From: Streptomyces sp. NBC_00239
GTDB lineage: Bacteria; Actinomycetota; Actinomycetes; Streptomycetales; Streptomycetaceae
NCBI RefSeq assembly: GCF_036194065.1
Contig: NZ_CP108095.1
Coordinates: forward strand, 2,790,001-2,854,000
Direction: 5' to 3'
DNA: 64,000 nt
Shown: in pieces, positions 8,176-17,095 of the stretch
How positions within the stretch are numbered: the first letter of the stretch is position 1
Layout: each line of letters starts with the position of its first letter
Notes under the pieces: generated by a model
What the model was told of the DNA's origin: nothing
The model's database searches: none
What the model saw: only the letters and a program-made list of their open reading frames with translations
Translations under genes and position numbers: made by a program

Positions 8176-9396
8176 TCATGTCAGCGCGGAGCCCGCCGTC
8201 CAGTCGGCCCAGCTGAGGTTCCAGCCGCCCAGCCCGTTGTCCGGGGCGACCGTCTTGTCCTTCGAGTGGACGACCTCGACGACGTCGCCGACGAGGGTGC
8301 GGTCGAAGAACCAGCCGGCCGGGGTGTCGGAGCCGCCGCCCTTGTCGTCGCGCAGGCCGATGCAGCCGTGGCTGGTGTTGAGGGAGCCGAAGGTGGCGGG
8401 GTCGGCCCAGTAGTTGCCGTGCAGGAAGGTGCCGGACGCGGTGAGCCGCATGGCGTGCGGCACGTCGGGGATGTCGTACTCGCCGCCGAAGCCGACGGTC
8501 TGGCCGTTCATCCGGGTCACGTCGAACAGCTCGGAGACCACCATCTTGCCGTTGTACGTGGTGTTCTTCGGCGCGCCGGCGCTGATCGGGACGGTGGAGA
8601 GCAGCTTCCCGTCGCGGCGCACCTCCATGGTGTGCGCGGCCGCGTCGACGGTGGAGACCTGGTGCCGGCCGACGGTGAAGCGGACGGTCTTGCTCTGGAT
8701 GCCGTACGAGCCGGGTGCGCCCTCGACGTCGCGGAGCTTCATCGTCACGGTGACCTCGGTGCCCGGCTTCCAGTAGCGGCGGGGCCGGAAGTCGAGGCGC
8801 TCGTCGCCGAACCAGTGGCCGGCCACCTCGGTCTCCGGGTCGGCGGTGACGGTGATGGCGCGCTCCACCTCGGCGCGGTTCTGGATGGCCCGGTTGAAGC
8901 TGAAGGAGACGATCATCCCGGTGCCGACGGTCGAGCGGTTCTCGGGCTTGAAGTAGCCGATGAACCGCTCCTCGGGGACGTACGTGGTGAAGCTGGTGTG
9001 GCGGGCCTGCCGGCGGCTGTGGCCGTCGAGGGCCACCGCGTCCACGGTGTACTTGGCGGCCAGGGCGAGCTTCCCGGCGGCCGGGTCGGGACTCCAGCTG
9101 AGCCCGTCGCCGGCGATGCTGCCGGGGACCTCCTCGGCCTGCGCGTCCTCGACCTTGGTGACGACCACCCGCTCCAGCCGGCCCTCGGGGACGGAGACGG
9201 TGAGCGGTCCGCCGGCCGGCACCCCCTTCGCACCGTCCTCGGGGGTGATGCGGATCGCCTCGCGCGGTGACCTCGGTTTGCCCGGCATCTCCACCTCGAC
9301 GCCGGGGGCGCTCTGTCCGCTGCACCCGGCCGCCCCGCCGACGAGCCCCGCCCACACCACCGTGGCGGCCAGCAGCCGCCTCTTCAGATAGCTCAC
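8176..9396 (-). CDS. L,D-transpeptidase lipoprotein, second LdtMt2-like copy
   Basis: 406 residues from the GTG at 9396 (VSYLKRRLLAATVVWAGL), followed by a lipobox-like GGAAGC. The reading frame stays open far upstream across glgX, but that extension is antisense coding and has no signal peptide. Ig-like domains (RITPEDGAKGV; ENRSTVGTGMIVSFSF) precede a YkuD domain with FLHGNYWAD and TSHGCIGLRDD, so both catalytic His and Cys are present. It is clearly paralogous to the transpeptidase at 3160-4398. It is the first gene of the run transpeptidase-adhesin-transpeptidase-transpeptidase, and it diverges from glgX. Confidence 0.92.
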   Translation of the reverse strand: MSYLKRRLLAATVVWAGLVGGAAGCSGQSAPGVEVEMPGKPRSPREAIRITPEDGAKGVPAGGPLTVSVPEGRLERVVVTKVEDAQAEEVPGSIAGDGLSWSPDPAAGKLALAAKYTVDAVALDGHSRRQARHTSFTTYVPEERFIGYFKPENRSTVGTGMIVSFSFNRAIQNRAEVERAITVTADPETEVAGHWFGDERLDFRPRRYWKPGTEVTVTMKLRDVEGAPGSYGIQSKTVRFTVGRHQVSTVDAAAHTMEVRRDGKLLSTVPISAGAPKNTTYNGKMVVSELFDVTRMNGQTVGFGGEYDIPDVPHAMRLTASGTFLHGNYWADPATFGSLNTSHGCIGLRDDKGGGSDTPAGWFFDRTLVGDVVEVVHSKDKTVAPDNGLGGWNLSWADWTAGSALT

Positions 9397-9517
9397 GCAC
9401 CTGCAACGAGTGCGGCCCTCCGGGGGAAACGTGAGTGCGGGCCCGGTTGCGGGCAGAACAGGGGGAAGGACCAGACCGATCAGACGGGGGCGGGCCGCGG
9501 CCGGGACGCCGCGGCCC

Positions 9518-9683
9518 CCAAGCGGCCTCGGGGAAGTGGGGTGCGGTTCCGCGTCGCCCGGTGCGTGCGATCGGCGTGCCGGCCCAAGGCCCTCGTACGG
9601 GACGTACTCGGGTCTTGGCCGGTGCGGCGAGAGTGCGTGCCGGGCGGCGCCGGGCCGTGCCTCACTTCCCCGAGACCGCTTGG
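9518..9683 (+). repeat. 166-bp imperfect inverted repeat in the glgX leader region
   Basis: The arms start CCAAGCGG at 9518 and end CCGCTTGG at 9683. Aligned by hand without gaps, the outer 63 positions give 46 Watson-Crick pairs, 12 pairs that are G-U in a plus-strand transcript and 5 mismatches. Pairing continues inward with one bulged C to a centre near 9600. Only one transition difference is of the A-C type. The structure ends 37 nt before the glgX start codon, so as RNA it would be one long hairpin ahead of the ribosome-binding site. The 9397-9517 stretch before it shows nothing else that I can name. Confidence 0.85.
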
Positions 9684-9720
9684 ACCCCCGCAGGTACCGA
9701 GAGCCGCGGGAGGCCGGACG

Positions 9721-12012
9721 GTGTCGAGCGCAGCAGATCAGGAGACGGCGGGGGCGGTGCGGGACGGCCCGGCCGCGCCCGCACCGCGGCGCGGCGCCGG
9801 GACGCGGCCGGCCGGGGCGGCCGGAGCAGCCGGACCCGTGCCGGAGCCGGCGGGCCGACCAGTGTGGCCGGGCGCGCCGACGCCCCTGGGGGCCCGGTTC
9901 CGGGTGGGCCCGGACGGGGTGGCGGGCACCAACTTCGCGCTGTGGGCGGGCGGCGGCGCGGAGCGGGTCGAGCTGTGCCTGTTCGACGAGCGCGGGGCGG
10001 AGACCCGCTGCGCGCTGCCGGAGCTGACGCACGAGATCTGGCACGGTTTCGTGCCGGGGGTGCGGCCGGGACAGCGGTACGGGTTCCGGGTGCACGGTCG
10101 CTGGGACCCGTGGACGGGCGCCCGGTTCAATCCGGCGAAGCTGCTGCTGGACCCGTACGCGCGGGCGGTGGACGGGGACTTCGCGCTGCCGCCGGAGGTG
10201 TACGGGCACGTCCGGGACTGGCCGCAGCAGTACATCGCGGACACCGTGCGCGACGACCGGGACTCGGCCCCGCACGTGCCCAAGGGGGTGGTCGTCCACG
10301 ATGACGACGACTGGGCGGACGACGTGCGGCCCAAGACGCCGTGGGCGGACTCGGTCATCTACGAGCTGCACGTGCGCGGGTTCACGATGCGCCACCCGGA
10401 GGTGCCGCCGGAGCTGCGCGGCACGTACGCGGGGCTGGCCCATCCGGCGGCGATCGGCCATCTGACGCGGCTGGGGGTGACGGCGGTCGAGCTGCTGCCG
10501 GTGCACCAGTTCGCGCACGAGGACCACCTGCTGCGGCGCGGGCTGCGCAACCACTGGGGCTACAACTCGATCGGCTACTTCGCGCCGCACGCCGGGTACT
10601 CGGCGTCCGGGACGGCCGGGCAGCAGGTCGGCGAGTTCAAGCGGATGGTGCGGGCGCTGCACGCGGCGGGCATCGAGGTGATCCTCGACGTGGTCTACAA
10701 CCACACGGCGGAGGCGGGCGAGCTGGGCCCGACCCTGTCGCTGCGCGGCATCGACAACCGCGGCTACTACCGGCTGCAGTCCGACCAGCGCCGGTACGCG
10801 GACTACACGGGCTGCGGGAACACCCTGCACGCGGGCCGCCCGCACGTGCTGCGGCTGATCACGGACTCGCTGCGGTACTGGGTGACGGAGATGGGGGTGG
10901 ACGGCTTCCGCTTCGACCTGGCGGCGGCGCTGGCCCGCTCCATGCACGACGTGGACATGCTCTCGCCGTTCCTGGCGGTCATCGCCCAGGATCCGGTGCT
11001 GCGCCGGGTGAAGCTGATCGCGGAGCCCTGGGACGTGGGCTCGGGCGGCTACCAGGTGGGCGCGTTCCCGCCGCTGTGGACGGAGTGGAACGACCGGTAC
11101 CGGGACGCGGTGCGGGACTTCTGGCGGGGCGCGCTGCCCGACGTACGGGACCTGGGCTACCGGCTGTCGGGGTCGAGCGACCTGTACGCGTGGGGCGGGC
11201 GGCGGCCGTACGCCTCCGTGAACTTCGTGACCGCGCACGACGGGTTCACCCTGCGCGACCTCGTTTCGTACGAGCGCAAGCACAACGAGGCGAACGGGGA
11301 GGCCAACCAGGACGGCACCAACGACAACCGGTCCTGGAACTGCGGGGTCGAGGGCGATCCCCCGGAGGGCACGGACCCGCGCATCCTGGCGCTGCGCCGG
11401 CGCCAGCTGCGGAACCTGCTGACGACGCTGCTGCTGTCGACGGGCGTGCCGATGCTGGTCGCGGGCGACGAGCTGGGGCGCACCCAGGGCGGCAACAACA
11501 ACGCGTACTGCCAGGACAACGAGACCGGCTGGGTGGACTGGTCGCTGGCCGACGACCCGGCCTGGCGGCCGCTGCTGGAGCTGACCACCCGGCTGATCGC
11601 GCTGCGCCACGCCCATCCTGTGCTGCGCCGGCGGGCGTTCTTCTCGGGGCGGGCGCAGGGCGCGGACGGGCTGCGGGACCTGGCCTGGTTCACGCCGGCG
11701 GGCGCGGAGATGACCGAACGGGACTGGTACGCGCCGGCGGCGGCGCTGGGCCTGTACCTGTCGGGGCGGGACATCCCGGGCCGGGACGCCCGCGGCGAGC
11801 AGGTGACGGACGACAGCTTCCTGGCGCTGCTGCACGCCTCGGACCGGCCGGTGTCGTGGGTGCTGCCGGGTCCGCCGTGGGCGGAGCGGTACGAACTCCT
11901 CGTGGACACCTCCCGCGAGGACCAGGCGGCGGCGCCGGGGACCGTGCTGCGGGCCGGGACCGCGGTGACGGTCCCGGCCCGGTCGGTGCTGTTCCTGCGG
12001 GTCGTGGCGTGA
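9721..12012 (+). CDS. glgX: Glycogen debranching enzyme GlgX
   Basis: 763 residues from the GTG at 9721, preceded by GGGAGG seven bases away; the upstream in-frame codons fall inside the inverted repeat and look non-coding. An Ala/Pro-rich N-terminal extension of ~50 residues precedes an E-set/CBM48 domain (TNFALWAGGGAERVELCLFD) and a GH13 barrel. Catalytic residues are in FRFDLAAAL (~399), IAEPWDVG (~436) and TAHDGFTLRDL (~507). GNNNAYCQDNETGWVDW is typical of GlgX/TreX isoamylases. It hydrolyses alpha-1,6 branches of glycogen in the cytoplasm, most efficiently after phosphorylase trimming. It is 29 kb away from glgP and appears monocistronic. Confidence 0.95.
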   Translation: MSSAADQETAGAVRDGPAAPAPRRGAGTRPAGAAGAAGPVPEPAGRPVWPGAPTPLGARFRVGPDGVAGTNFALWAGGGAERVELCLFDERGAETRCALPELTHEIWHGFVPGVRPGQRYGFRVHGRWDPWTGARFNPAKLLLDPYARAVDGDFALPPEVYGHVRDWPQQYIADTVRDDRDSAPHVPKGVVVHDDDDWADDVRPKTPWADSVIYELHVRGFTMRHPEVPPELRGTYAGLAHPAAIGHLTRLGVTAVELLPVHQFAHEDHLLRRGLRNHWGYNSIGYFAPHAGYSASGTAGQQVGEFKRMVRALHAAGIEVILDVVYNHTAEAGELGPTLSLRGIDNRGYYRLQSDQRRYADYTGCGNTLHAGRPHVLRLITDSLRYWVTEMGVDGFRFDLAAALARSMHDVDMLSPFLAVIAQDPVLRRVKLIAEPWDVGSGGYQVGAFPPLWTEWNDRYRDAVRDFWRGALPDVRDLGYRLSGSSDLYAWGGRRPYASVNFVTAHDGFTLRDLVSYERKHNEANGEANQDGTNDNRSWNCGVEGDPPEGTDPRILALRRRQLRNLLTTLLLSTGVPMLVAGDELGRTQGGNNNAYCQDNETGWVDWSLADDPAWRPLLELTTRLIALRHAHPVLRRRAFFSGRAQGADGLRDLAWFTPAGAEMTERDWYAPAAALGLYLSGRDIPGRDARGEQVTDDSFLALLHASDRPVSWVLPGPPWAERYELLVDTSREDQAAAPGTVLRAGTAVTVPARSVLFLRVVA

Positions 12013-12044
12013 GGGGCGTGAGGAAGTGGCCGGGCGCCTGTGGC

Positions 12045-13268
12045 TCAGGGGGTCGAGACGTAGCAGGCGACGTCCATGGCCGTCTTCGGCGGCGGGCCGG
12101 TGATCTCGCCGTTCCCGTCGAAGCGGAACTTGAAGGAGCCCATGTCGATCCGCAGCGTCTGGCCGTACGCCTTCTCGGCGCCGCGCCGCCAGGCGGCGGG
12201 GACCTGTGCGTACGGGCCGGCGCAGGTGTTCTCGGTGAACTGCGCGGGCGTGACCTGCCCGGCGTCCTCGGTGGCGCCCTGGGCGAAGAACCGCATCGTG
12301 TGCCGGCGGTCGCAGCCGACCACGCGGACCCGGGTGGCGTCGCCGAGTCCCGCGGTGGGCACCGCGCAGGTGCCCTTGCGCAGGGAGAAGGTGTCGGTGG
12401 CGGAGCGGCGGGCGTCCGCGGTCCGCGGCCCGGCGGGGCTGCGGTGTCCGGCGGGTTCGCCGTAGCCGGCCATGGTGAGGGTGGCGTGCAGGCCGGTGAC
12501 GCCGGGCAGGCCCTGCATGCTCTGGTGGCTGCTGCCGTTCATCTGCTCCAGCACGAGCACCATGTCCACGTCGGCGGAGAGGAGGCGGCCCCGGGCGTCG
12601 AGGACGACGGTGAGCGGCAGCGGCTCCTCCAGGTACGCCTTGCTGTCGGTCTTGGGGCCGATCCGGGACGGCAGCAGGTCCTGGGCGCGGCCGAGGGGCA
12701 CGGTGGCCGCGTACTCCCGGCCGCCGTCCTCGCGGCGGATCGGCTCCTGCTGCGGCACGGCCGCGGCGACGAGTTCGGCGAGGGTGCCGCCGAACGGGAG
12801 GACCCTGCCGGGGGCGTGCAGCGAGACGGCGGCGTCGCCCTTGGGGTCGAGGGCGGCCCGGGCGGCGGCCGGCCAGTGCAGCCAGACGCCGTCGACGCCG
12901 CGGGCGTACACGTCGGCGCCGGCGGTGGCGAGGGTCTGCGGGTAGGTGACGCCGTTGCGGTCCAGGCGGGGCGCGGCGTCCGCGGGGAAGTCGGCGGGCA
13001 CCTCACGGGTCAACTCGGCCTGCGCGGTGCCGCGGGCGAAATCGAGGGTGCCGGTGGCGAGGTGACGGGCCGTCGTGGTCGGCGAGTTGTACTCGACGGT
13101 CGCGGTGAAGCGGGCCGACCCGGCGGCGCGGGTCTCGGCGACGGCCGCCTTCAGCTGCTGCGCGAGGGGTTTGCCGAACACGGCGGCGCCCTGGTCCTCG
13201 TCGCCGCCGCATGCGGCCAGCAGCGGCGCCAGCAGCAGTGCGGGCACGGCACGCCGTAGCCATTTCAT
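12045..13268 (-). CDS. Lipoprotein of unknown function
   Basis: 407 residues beginning MKWLRRAVPALLLAPLLAAC, a clear type II signal with lipobox LAAC. The ~200-residue middle (ATVEYNSPTTTARHLATGTL, and later PLTVVLDARGRLLSADVDM) has the alternating pattern of the LppX/LprG-like beta-fold of actinobacterial lipoproteins, which I offer only as a possibility. The C-terminal ~120 residues carry four cysteines and VVGCDRRHTMRFFAQG, similar to the Cys-pair domain of septum-formation-type proteins. It ends 32 bp from the convergent glgX stop and starts divergently from the ABC exporter. No function can be assigned. Confidence 0.75.
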   Translation of the reverse strand: MKWLRRAVPALLLAPLLAACGGDEDQGAAVFGKPLAQQLKAAVAETRAAGSARFTATVEYNSPTTTARHLATGTLDFARGTAQAELTREVPADFPADAAPRLDRNGVTYPQTLATAGADVYARGVDGVWLHWPAAARAALDPKGDAAVSLHAPGRVLPFGGTLAELVAAAVPQQEPIRREDGGREYAATVPLGRAQDLLPSRIGPKTDSKAYLEEPLPLTVVLDARGRLLSADVDMVLVLEQMNGSSHQSMQGLPGVTGLHATLTMAGYGEPAGHRSPAGPRTADARRSATDTFSLRKGTCAVPTAGLGDATRVRVVGCDRRHTMRFFAQGATEDAGQVTPAQFTENTCAGPYAQVPAAWRRGAEKAYGQTLRIDMGSFKFRFDGNGEITGPPPKTAMDVACYVSTP

Positions 13269-13335
13269 GGTCCCCCCGGATGTCCACTGAATATTCGCTG
13301 GGCAGCGTCAGGAGCGAATCGTAAGCTCACGCCTG

Positions 13336-15207
13336 ATGTCGTCAATAGGTGCAACCTCCACTCATCCGTCCGCGATACGGACCCTGCTCCGGCTCTGGCC
13401 CTATGTGCGGCCGGTGCGCGGGCGCTGGTTCGGCGCGGCCGTCGTCGCCGTCGTGGCGTCCTGTCTGAGTCTGGTCATCCCGCTGGTCCTGAAGTGGATC
13501 GTGGACGGGCCGGTGGCCGACGGGGACACCGCGGGCGTCTGGCTCGGTGCCCTGTACCTGCTGCTGCTCGGGCTCGCCGAGGCGCTGCTCTTCGGCTTCC
13601 GGCGGTGGCTGGTGGCCCGGCCGCTGTCCCGGGTCGAGGCGGACATGCGGGGCGATCTGTACGGGCACCTGCAACGGCTGCCGGTGGCCTTCCACGACAA
13701 GTGGGCCTCGGGCCAGCTGCTCTCGCGCGGCACCGGGGACCTGATGCTGCTGCGGCTCTTCCTGGTGTTCCCGCTGACCTTCCTGGTCGTCAACGGCGTC
13801 ACCATCGTGGTCGGCGCGGTGATCCTGCTGATGCAGAAGTGGACGCTGGGGCTGGTGCTGTTGCTGCCGGTGGTGCCGCTGCTGCTCCTCGCGGGCGCCT
13901 TCGAGCGGAAGTACGCGGTGGTGTCCCGGCAGTCCCAGGACCAGGTGGGCGATCTGACCACGGTCATCGAGGAGAGCGTCCTCGGCATCCGGATCGTCAA
14001 GGGCTTCGGTCGGCACCGCAGCCAGGCCCGGGCGTTCCGGACGCTGGCCGAGGAGCTGCGCGGCACCGAGCTGACCAAGGCGCGGCTACTCGCGGGGATC
14101 TCCGGGGTGATGAGCACCCTGCCGGAGCTGGCGATCGGCGCCGCGCTGGTGCTGGGCGCCGTGCAGGTCGCGGACGGGGTGCTGTCGGCCGGCACGCTGG
14201 TGGCGTTCCTGTCGACGGCGCTCGCGCTGCGGTGGCCGGTGGACTCGCTCGGCTACCTGCTGGCGCTGTGCCAGGAGGCCGCGACGGCCACCCAGCGGTA
14301 CTTCGAGGTGCTCGACGAACTGCCGGAGACCGCCGGGCCGGACGGTGACGGGCGGGACGCCGGCGGACCTGACGCCTCGGAGACCGGGGAGGCGGGCGGT
14401 GGCGGCGGGCTGCGCTTCGAGGGGGTGCGCTTCCGGTACCCGGACGCGGACCCCGGCAGCACTCCGGTGCTGGACGGCGTCGACCTGCACGTGCGTCCCG
14501 GGGAGACGCTCGCGATCGTCGGCAGCACGGGCAGCGGCAAGACCACGCTGACCGCGCTGGTGCCGCGGCTGCACGAGCTGACCGCCGGGCGGATCACCCT
14601 GGACGGCGAGGACGTCCGGGCCATGCCGCGCGAACGGCTGCGCGAGCTGGTGTCGGTGGCGTTCGAGGAGCCCACGCTGTTCTCCGCCACCGTGGCCGAG
14701 AACGTCCGCATGGGCGGGCCCGACCTCGACCGGGCGCTGGAGACCGCGCAGGCCGGCTTCGTCGCCGCACTGCCCGACGGGGCCGACACCCAGGTCGGCG
14801 AGCAGGGGCTGAGCCTGTCGGGCGGGCAGCGGCAACGGCTCGCGCTGGCCCGGGCGGTGGCCGGCAACCCGCGCTTCCTGGTGCTCGACGACCCGCTGTC
14901 GGCCCTCGACGTCCATACGGAGGCGCTGGTCGAGGCGGCGCTGCGGGAGGTGCTCGCGGACACCACCGCGCTGGTGGTGGCGCACCGGCCGTCGACCGTG
15001 CTGCTCGCCGACCGGGTGGCCCTGCTGTCCGGCGGCCGGGTCACGGCGGTGGGCACGCACCAGGAACTGCTGCGGGACAACCCGGAGTACGCGTGGCTGA
15101 TGTCGGGCTCGTCGGACCCGTCGGGCTCCTCCGGCCCTTCGGACGGGCCGGACGTGCCGGACAGGTCGGACGGGCCGGTACCGGAACGTGGGGGGAACGG
15201 ACGGTGA
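13336..15207 (+). CDS. ABC exporter half-transporter, degenerate-site subunit
   Basis: 623 residues: six-helix type-I exporter membrane domain (~20-310), a Gly/Asp linker, then the ATPase domain. Walker A is VGSTGSGKTT (~395), the signature is the normal LSGGQ and the H-loop is present (VVAHRPSTV). However, Walker B reads FLVLDDPLSALD with Asp in place of the catalytic Glu, and the Q-loop region reads VAFEEPTLF. This matches the non-hydrolysing half of a heterodimeric exporter such as TM287. The tail is Ser/Gly/Pro/Asp-rich (SGSSDPSGSSGPSDGPD). The stop overlaps the next start as GTGA, consistent with coupled synthesis of a heterodimer. The substrate is unknown. Confidence 0.93.
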   Translation: MSSIGATSTHPSAIRTLLRLWPYVRPVRGRWFGAAVVAVVASCLSLVIPLVLKWIVDGPVADGDTAGVWLGALYLLLLGLAEALLFGFRRWLVARPLSRVEADMRGDLYGHLQRLPVAFHDKWASGQLLSRGTGDLMLLRLFLVFPLTFLVVNGVTIVVGAVILLMQKWTLGLVLLLPVVPLLLLAGAFERKYAVVSRQSQDQVGDLTTVIEESVLGIRIVKGFGRHRSQARAFRTLAEELRGTELTKARLLAGISGVMSTLPELAIGAALVLGAVQVADGVLSAGTLVAFLSTALALRWPVDSLGYLLALCQEAATATQRYFEVLDELPETAGPDGDGRDAGGPDASETGEAGGGGGLRFEGVRFRYPDADPGSTPVLDGVDLHVRPGETLAIVGSTGSGKTTLTALVPRLHELTAGRITLDGEDVRAMPRERLRELVSVAFEEPTLFSATVAENVRMGGPDLDRALETAQAGFVAALPDGADTQVGEQGLSLSGGQRQRLALARAVAGNPRFLVLDDPLSALDVHTEALVEAALREVLADTTALVVAHRPSTVLLADRVALLSGGRVTAVGTHQELLRDNPEYAWLMSGSSDPSGSSGPSDGPDVPDRSDGPVPERGGNGR

Positions 15208-17018
15208 GCGCGGTGACGCAAGGCTCCGACGCGATCGAGCGGGACGAACTGGAGGCGCCCGCCGGGGCGACCCGGGCGCTGCTCGGGTCGCTGCTGCGCG
15301 AGCGGCGCGGCGGGGTGCTGCTGGCGGCCCTGCTGCTGCTGTTGCAGCAGGCCGCGGCGCAGGGCGGGCCGCTGCTGGTGGCGTACGCCATCGACCGCGG
15401 GGTGCCGGCCTTCCGGGTCGGCGACCACGGGCCGCTGATCGCCGTCGCCGCCGGGTACCTGCTGTGCGCGCTGGGCACGGGCGGCTTCCAGTACGGCTAC
15501 ATCCGGGCCGCGGCGCGGGTGAACCAGGACGTGCTGCTCGACCTGCGCGGGCGGATCTTCCGGCAGTCGCAGGCGCTCAGCCTCGACTTCCACGAGCGGT
15601 ACACCTCGGGGCGGATGATCTCGCGGTCGACCACGGACGTGGAGTCGCTGCGCGAGCTGCTCAGCGAAGGCCTCCAGGAACTGCTGGGCGTGATCCTGTC
15701 GTTCGTGTTCATCACCGCTCTGCTGCTGTGGCTGGACCTGGGCCTGGGCGGGGTGGCCGCGCTCTCTTTCGTGCCGCTGTACCTGCTGGTGCAGGCCTAC
15801 CGGCGGCGCTCGGGCGAGATCTACTCGGAGCGGTCCACGGCGATGGCCTCGGTCATCGTGAAGTTCGCGGAGACGATGAACGGCATCCGGCCGGTACGGG
15901 TGTTCCGGCGCGAGCGCGCCAACGACGCCGACTTCCTGGTCCTGAACCGGCACCTGGAGCGCACGAACGGCGACGCGCTCATCGAGATGGCCCGCTACGT
16001 GACGGGCTCGCGGCTGATCGCCAACACCGCCGTCGCCGGCATCGTGCTGTGGGGCGCGCACCGGGTGGCCACCGACTCGCTGGCGCTGGGCGTGCTGGCC
16101 GCGGCGGTGCTGTACCTGCGGCGGCTGTACGACCCGATCGACCGGCTGGCGATGTTCCTCAACTCGTACCAGTCCGCGGTGGCCTCGCTGGAGAAGATCG
16201 CCGGGCTGCTGGCCCAGCGGCCCTCGGTGCCGGAGCCGGCCGAACCGCGGGAGCTGCCCGCGCACGACCGTGAACACCCGGGCCGCGAGGTGGTGTTCGA
16301 GGACGTCCGGTTCGCGTACCGGGAGGGCGGCGCCGAGGTGCTGCCGCGGTTCGAGCTGACCGTGCCCGCCGGGCAGACGGTGGCGGTGGTCGGGGCGACC
16401 GGCGCCGGCAAGTCCACCCTCGCCAAGCTGCTGGCCCGGTTCTACGACCCGACGGACGGCCGGGTCCTGCTGGACGGCACCGACCTGCGCGACCTTTCGG
16501 TGCCGGAACTGCGGCGCGGGGTCGTGATGGTGACGCAGGAGGCGTTCCTCTTCTCGGGCAGCGTCGCCGACAACATCGCGCTGGGCCGCCCGGACGCCAC
16601 CCGCGCCGAGATCGAGCACGCGGCGAAGGCCATCGGCGCGCACGACTTCATCAGCGCGCTGCCGGAGGGGTACGACACGGACGTCCGCAAGCGGGGCGGC
16701 CGGATCTCGGCCGGGCAGCGGCAGCTGGTGGCCTTCGCGCGGGCGCTGCTGGCCGACCCGGCCGTGCTGATCCTGGACGAGGCGACCAGCTCGCTGGACG
16801 TGCCGGGTGAGCAGGCCGTGCAGCAGGCAATGCGGACGGTGTTGCGGGGGCGGACGGCCGTGGTGATCGCGCACCGGCTCTCCACCGTGGAGATCGCGGA
16901 CCGGGTCCTGGTCATGGACGCCGGCCGCGTCGTCGAGGACGGCACACCGGCCGAACTCATCGCGGGCGCAGGCCGCTTCGCCCAACTCCACCGGGCGTGG
17001 CGCGACAGCCTGGTCTAG
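15204..17018 (+). CDS. ABC exporter half-transporter, catalytic-site subunit
   Basis: 604 residues from the GTG at 15204, inside the stop of the upstream partner and after a G-rich Shine-Dalgarno. It has a six-helix membrane domain followed by an ATPase with Walker A VGATGAGKST (~397), a full Walker B with Glu (VLILDEATSSLD) and an H-loop (VVIAHRLSTV). Its signature is ISAGQRQL rather than LSGGQ. Thus the site formed by its Walker motifs and the partner's LSGGQ should hydrolyse ATP, while the other site is crippled. It exports an unknown substrate, possibly a drug, lipid or peptide. Confidence 0.93.
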   Translation: MSAVTQGSDAIERDELEAPAGATRALLGSLLRERRGGVLLAALLLLLQQAAAQGGPLLVAYAIDRGVPAFRVGDHGPLIAVAAGYLLCALGTGGFQYGYIRAAARVNQDVLLDLRGRIFRQSQALSLDFHERYTSGRMISRSTTDVESLRELLSEGLQELLGVILSFVFITALLLWLDLGLGGVAALSFVPLYLLVQAYRRRSGEIYSERSTAMASVIVKFAETMNGIRPVRVFRRERANDADFLVLNRHLERTNGDALIEMARYVTGSRLIANTAVAGIVLWGAHRVATDSLALGVLAAAVLYLRRLYDPIDRLAMFLNSYQSAVASLEKIAGLLAQRPSVPEPAEPRELPAHDREHPGREVVFEDVRFAYREGGAEVLPRFELTVPAGQTVAVVGATGAGKSTLAKLLARFYDPTDGRVLLDGTDLRDLSVPELRRGVVMVTQEAFLFSGSVADNIALGRPDATRAEIEHAAKAIGAHDFISALPEGYDTDVRKRGGRISAGQRQLVAFARALLADPAVLILDEATSSLDVPGEQAVQQAMRTVLRGRTAVVIAHRLSTVEIADRVLVMDAGRVVEDGTPAELIAGAGRFAQLHRAWRDSLV

Positions 17019-17095
17019 CCAACGGCGACCCGCGACCCGCCGGGCTCACGACGCGGGCGTCGGGACCGGGGCGGCGGGGCGGGAGCTGTGTCTCG

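Noticed and set aside
3932..8413. Plus-strand reading frame of nearly 1,500 codons opposite the transpeptidases and adhesin
   Set aside because: It spans several well-supported genes on the other strand, is rich in Arg/Gly/Ala/Val/Asp and lacks domain sense: a typical antisense shadow in very GC-rich DNA.
9397..11835. Extension of the third L,D-transpeptidase frame upstream across glgX (over 1,200 codons in total)
   Set aside because: The extra part is antisense to glgX and compositionally odd; the real protein starts at the GTG at 9396 with a lipoprotein signal.
10341..13259. Long plus-strand frame overlapping glgX and the lipoprotein gene
   Set aside because: Out of frame with glgX and antisense to the lipoprotein; Gly/Arg/Ala-rich with no motif.
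14253..16991. Minus-strand frame of about 900 codons opposite both ABC subunits
   Set aside because: Mirror of strong ABC transporter codons; His/Arg/Gln-rich and without any fold.
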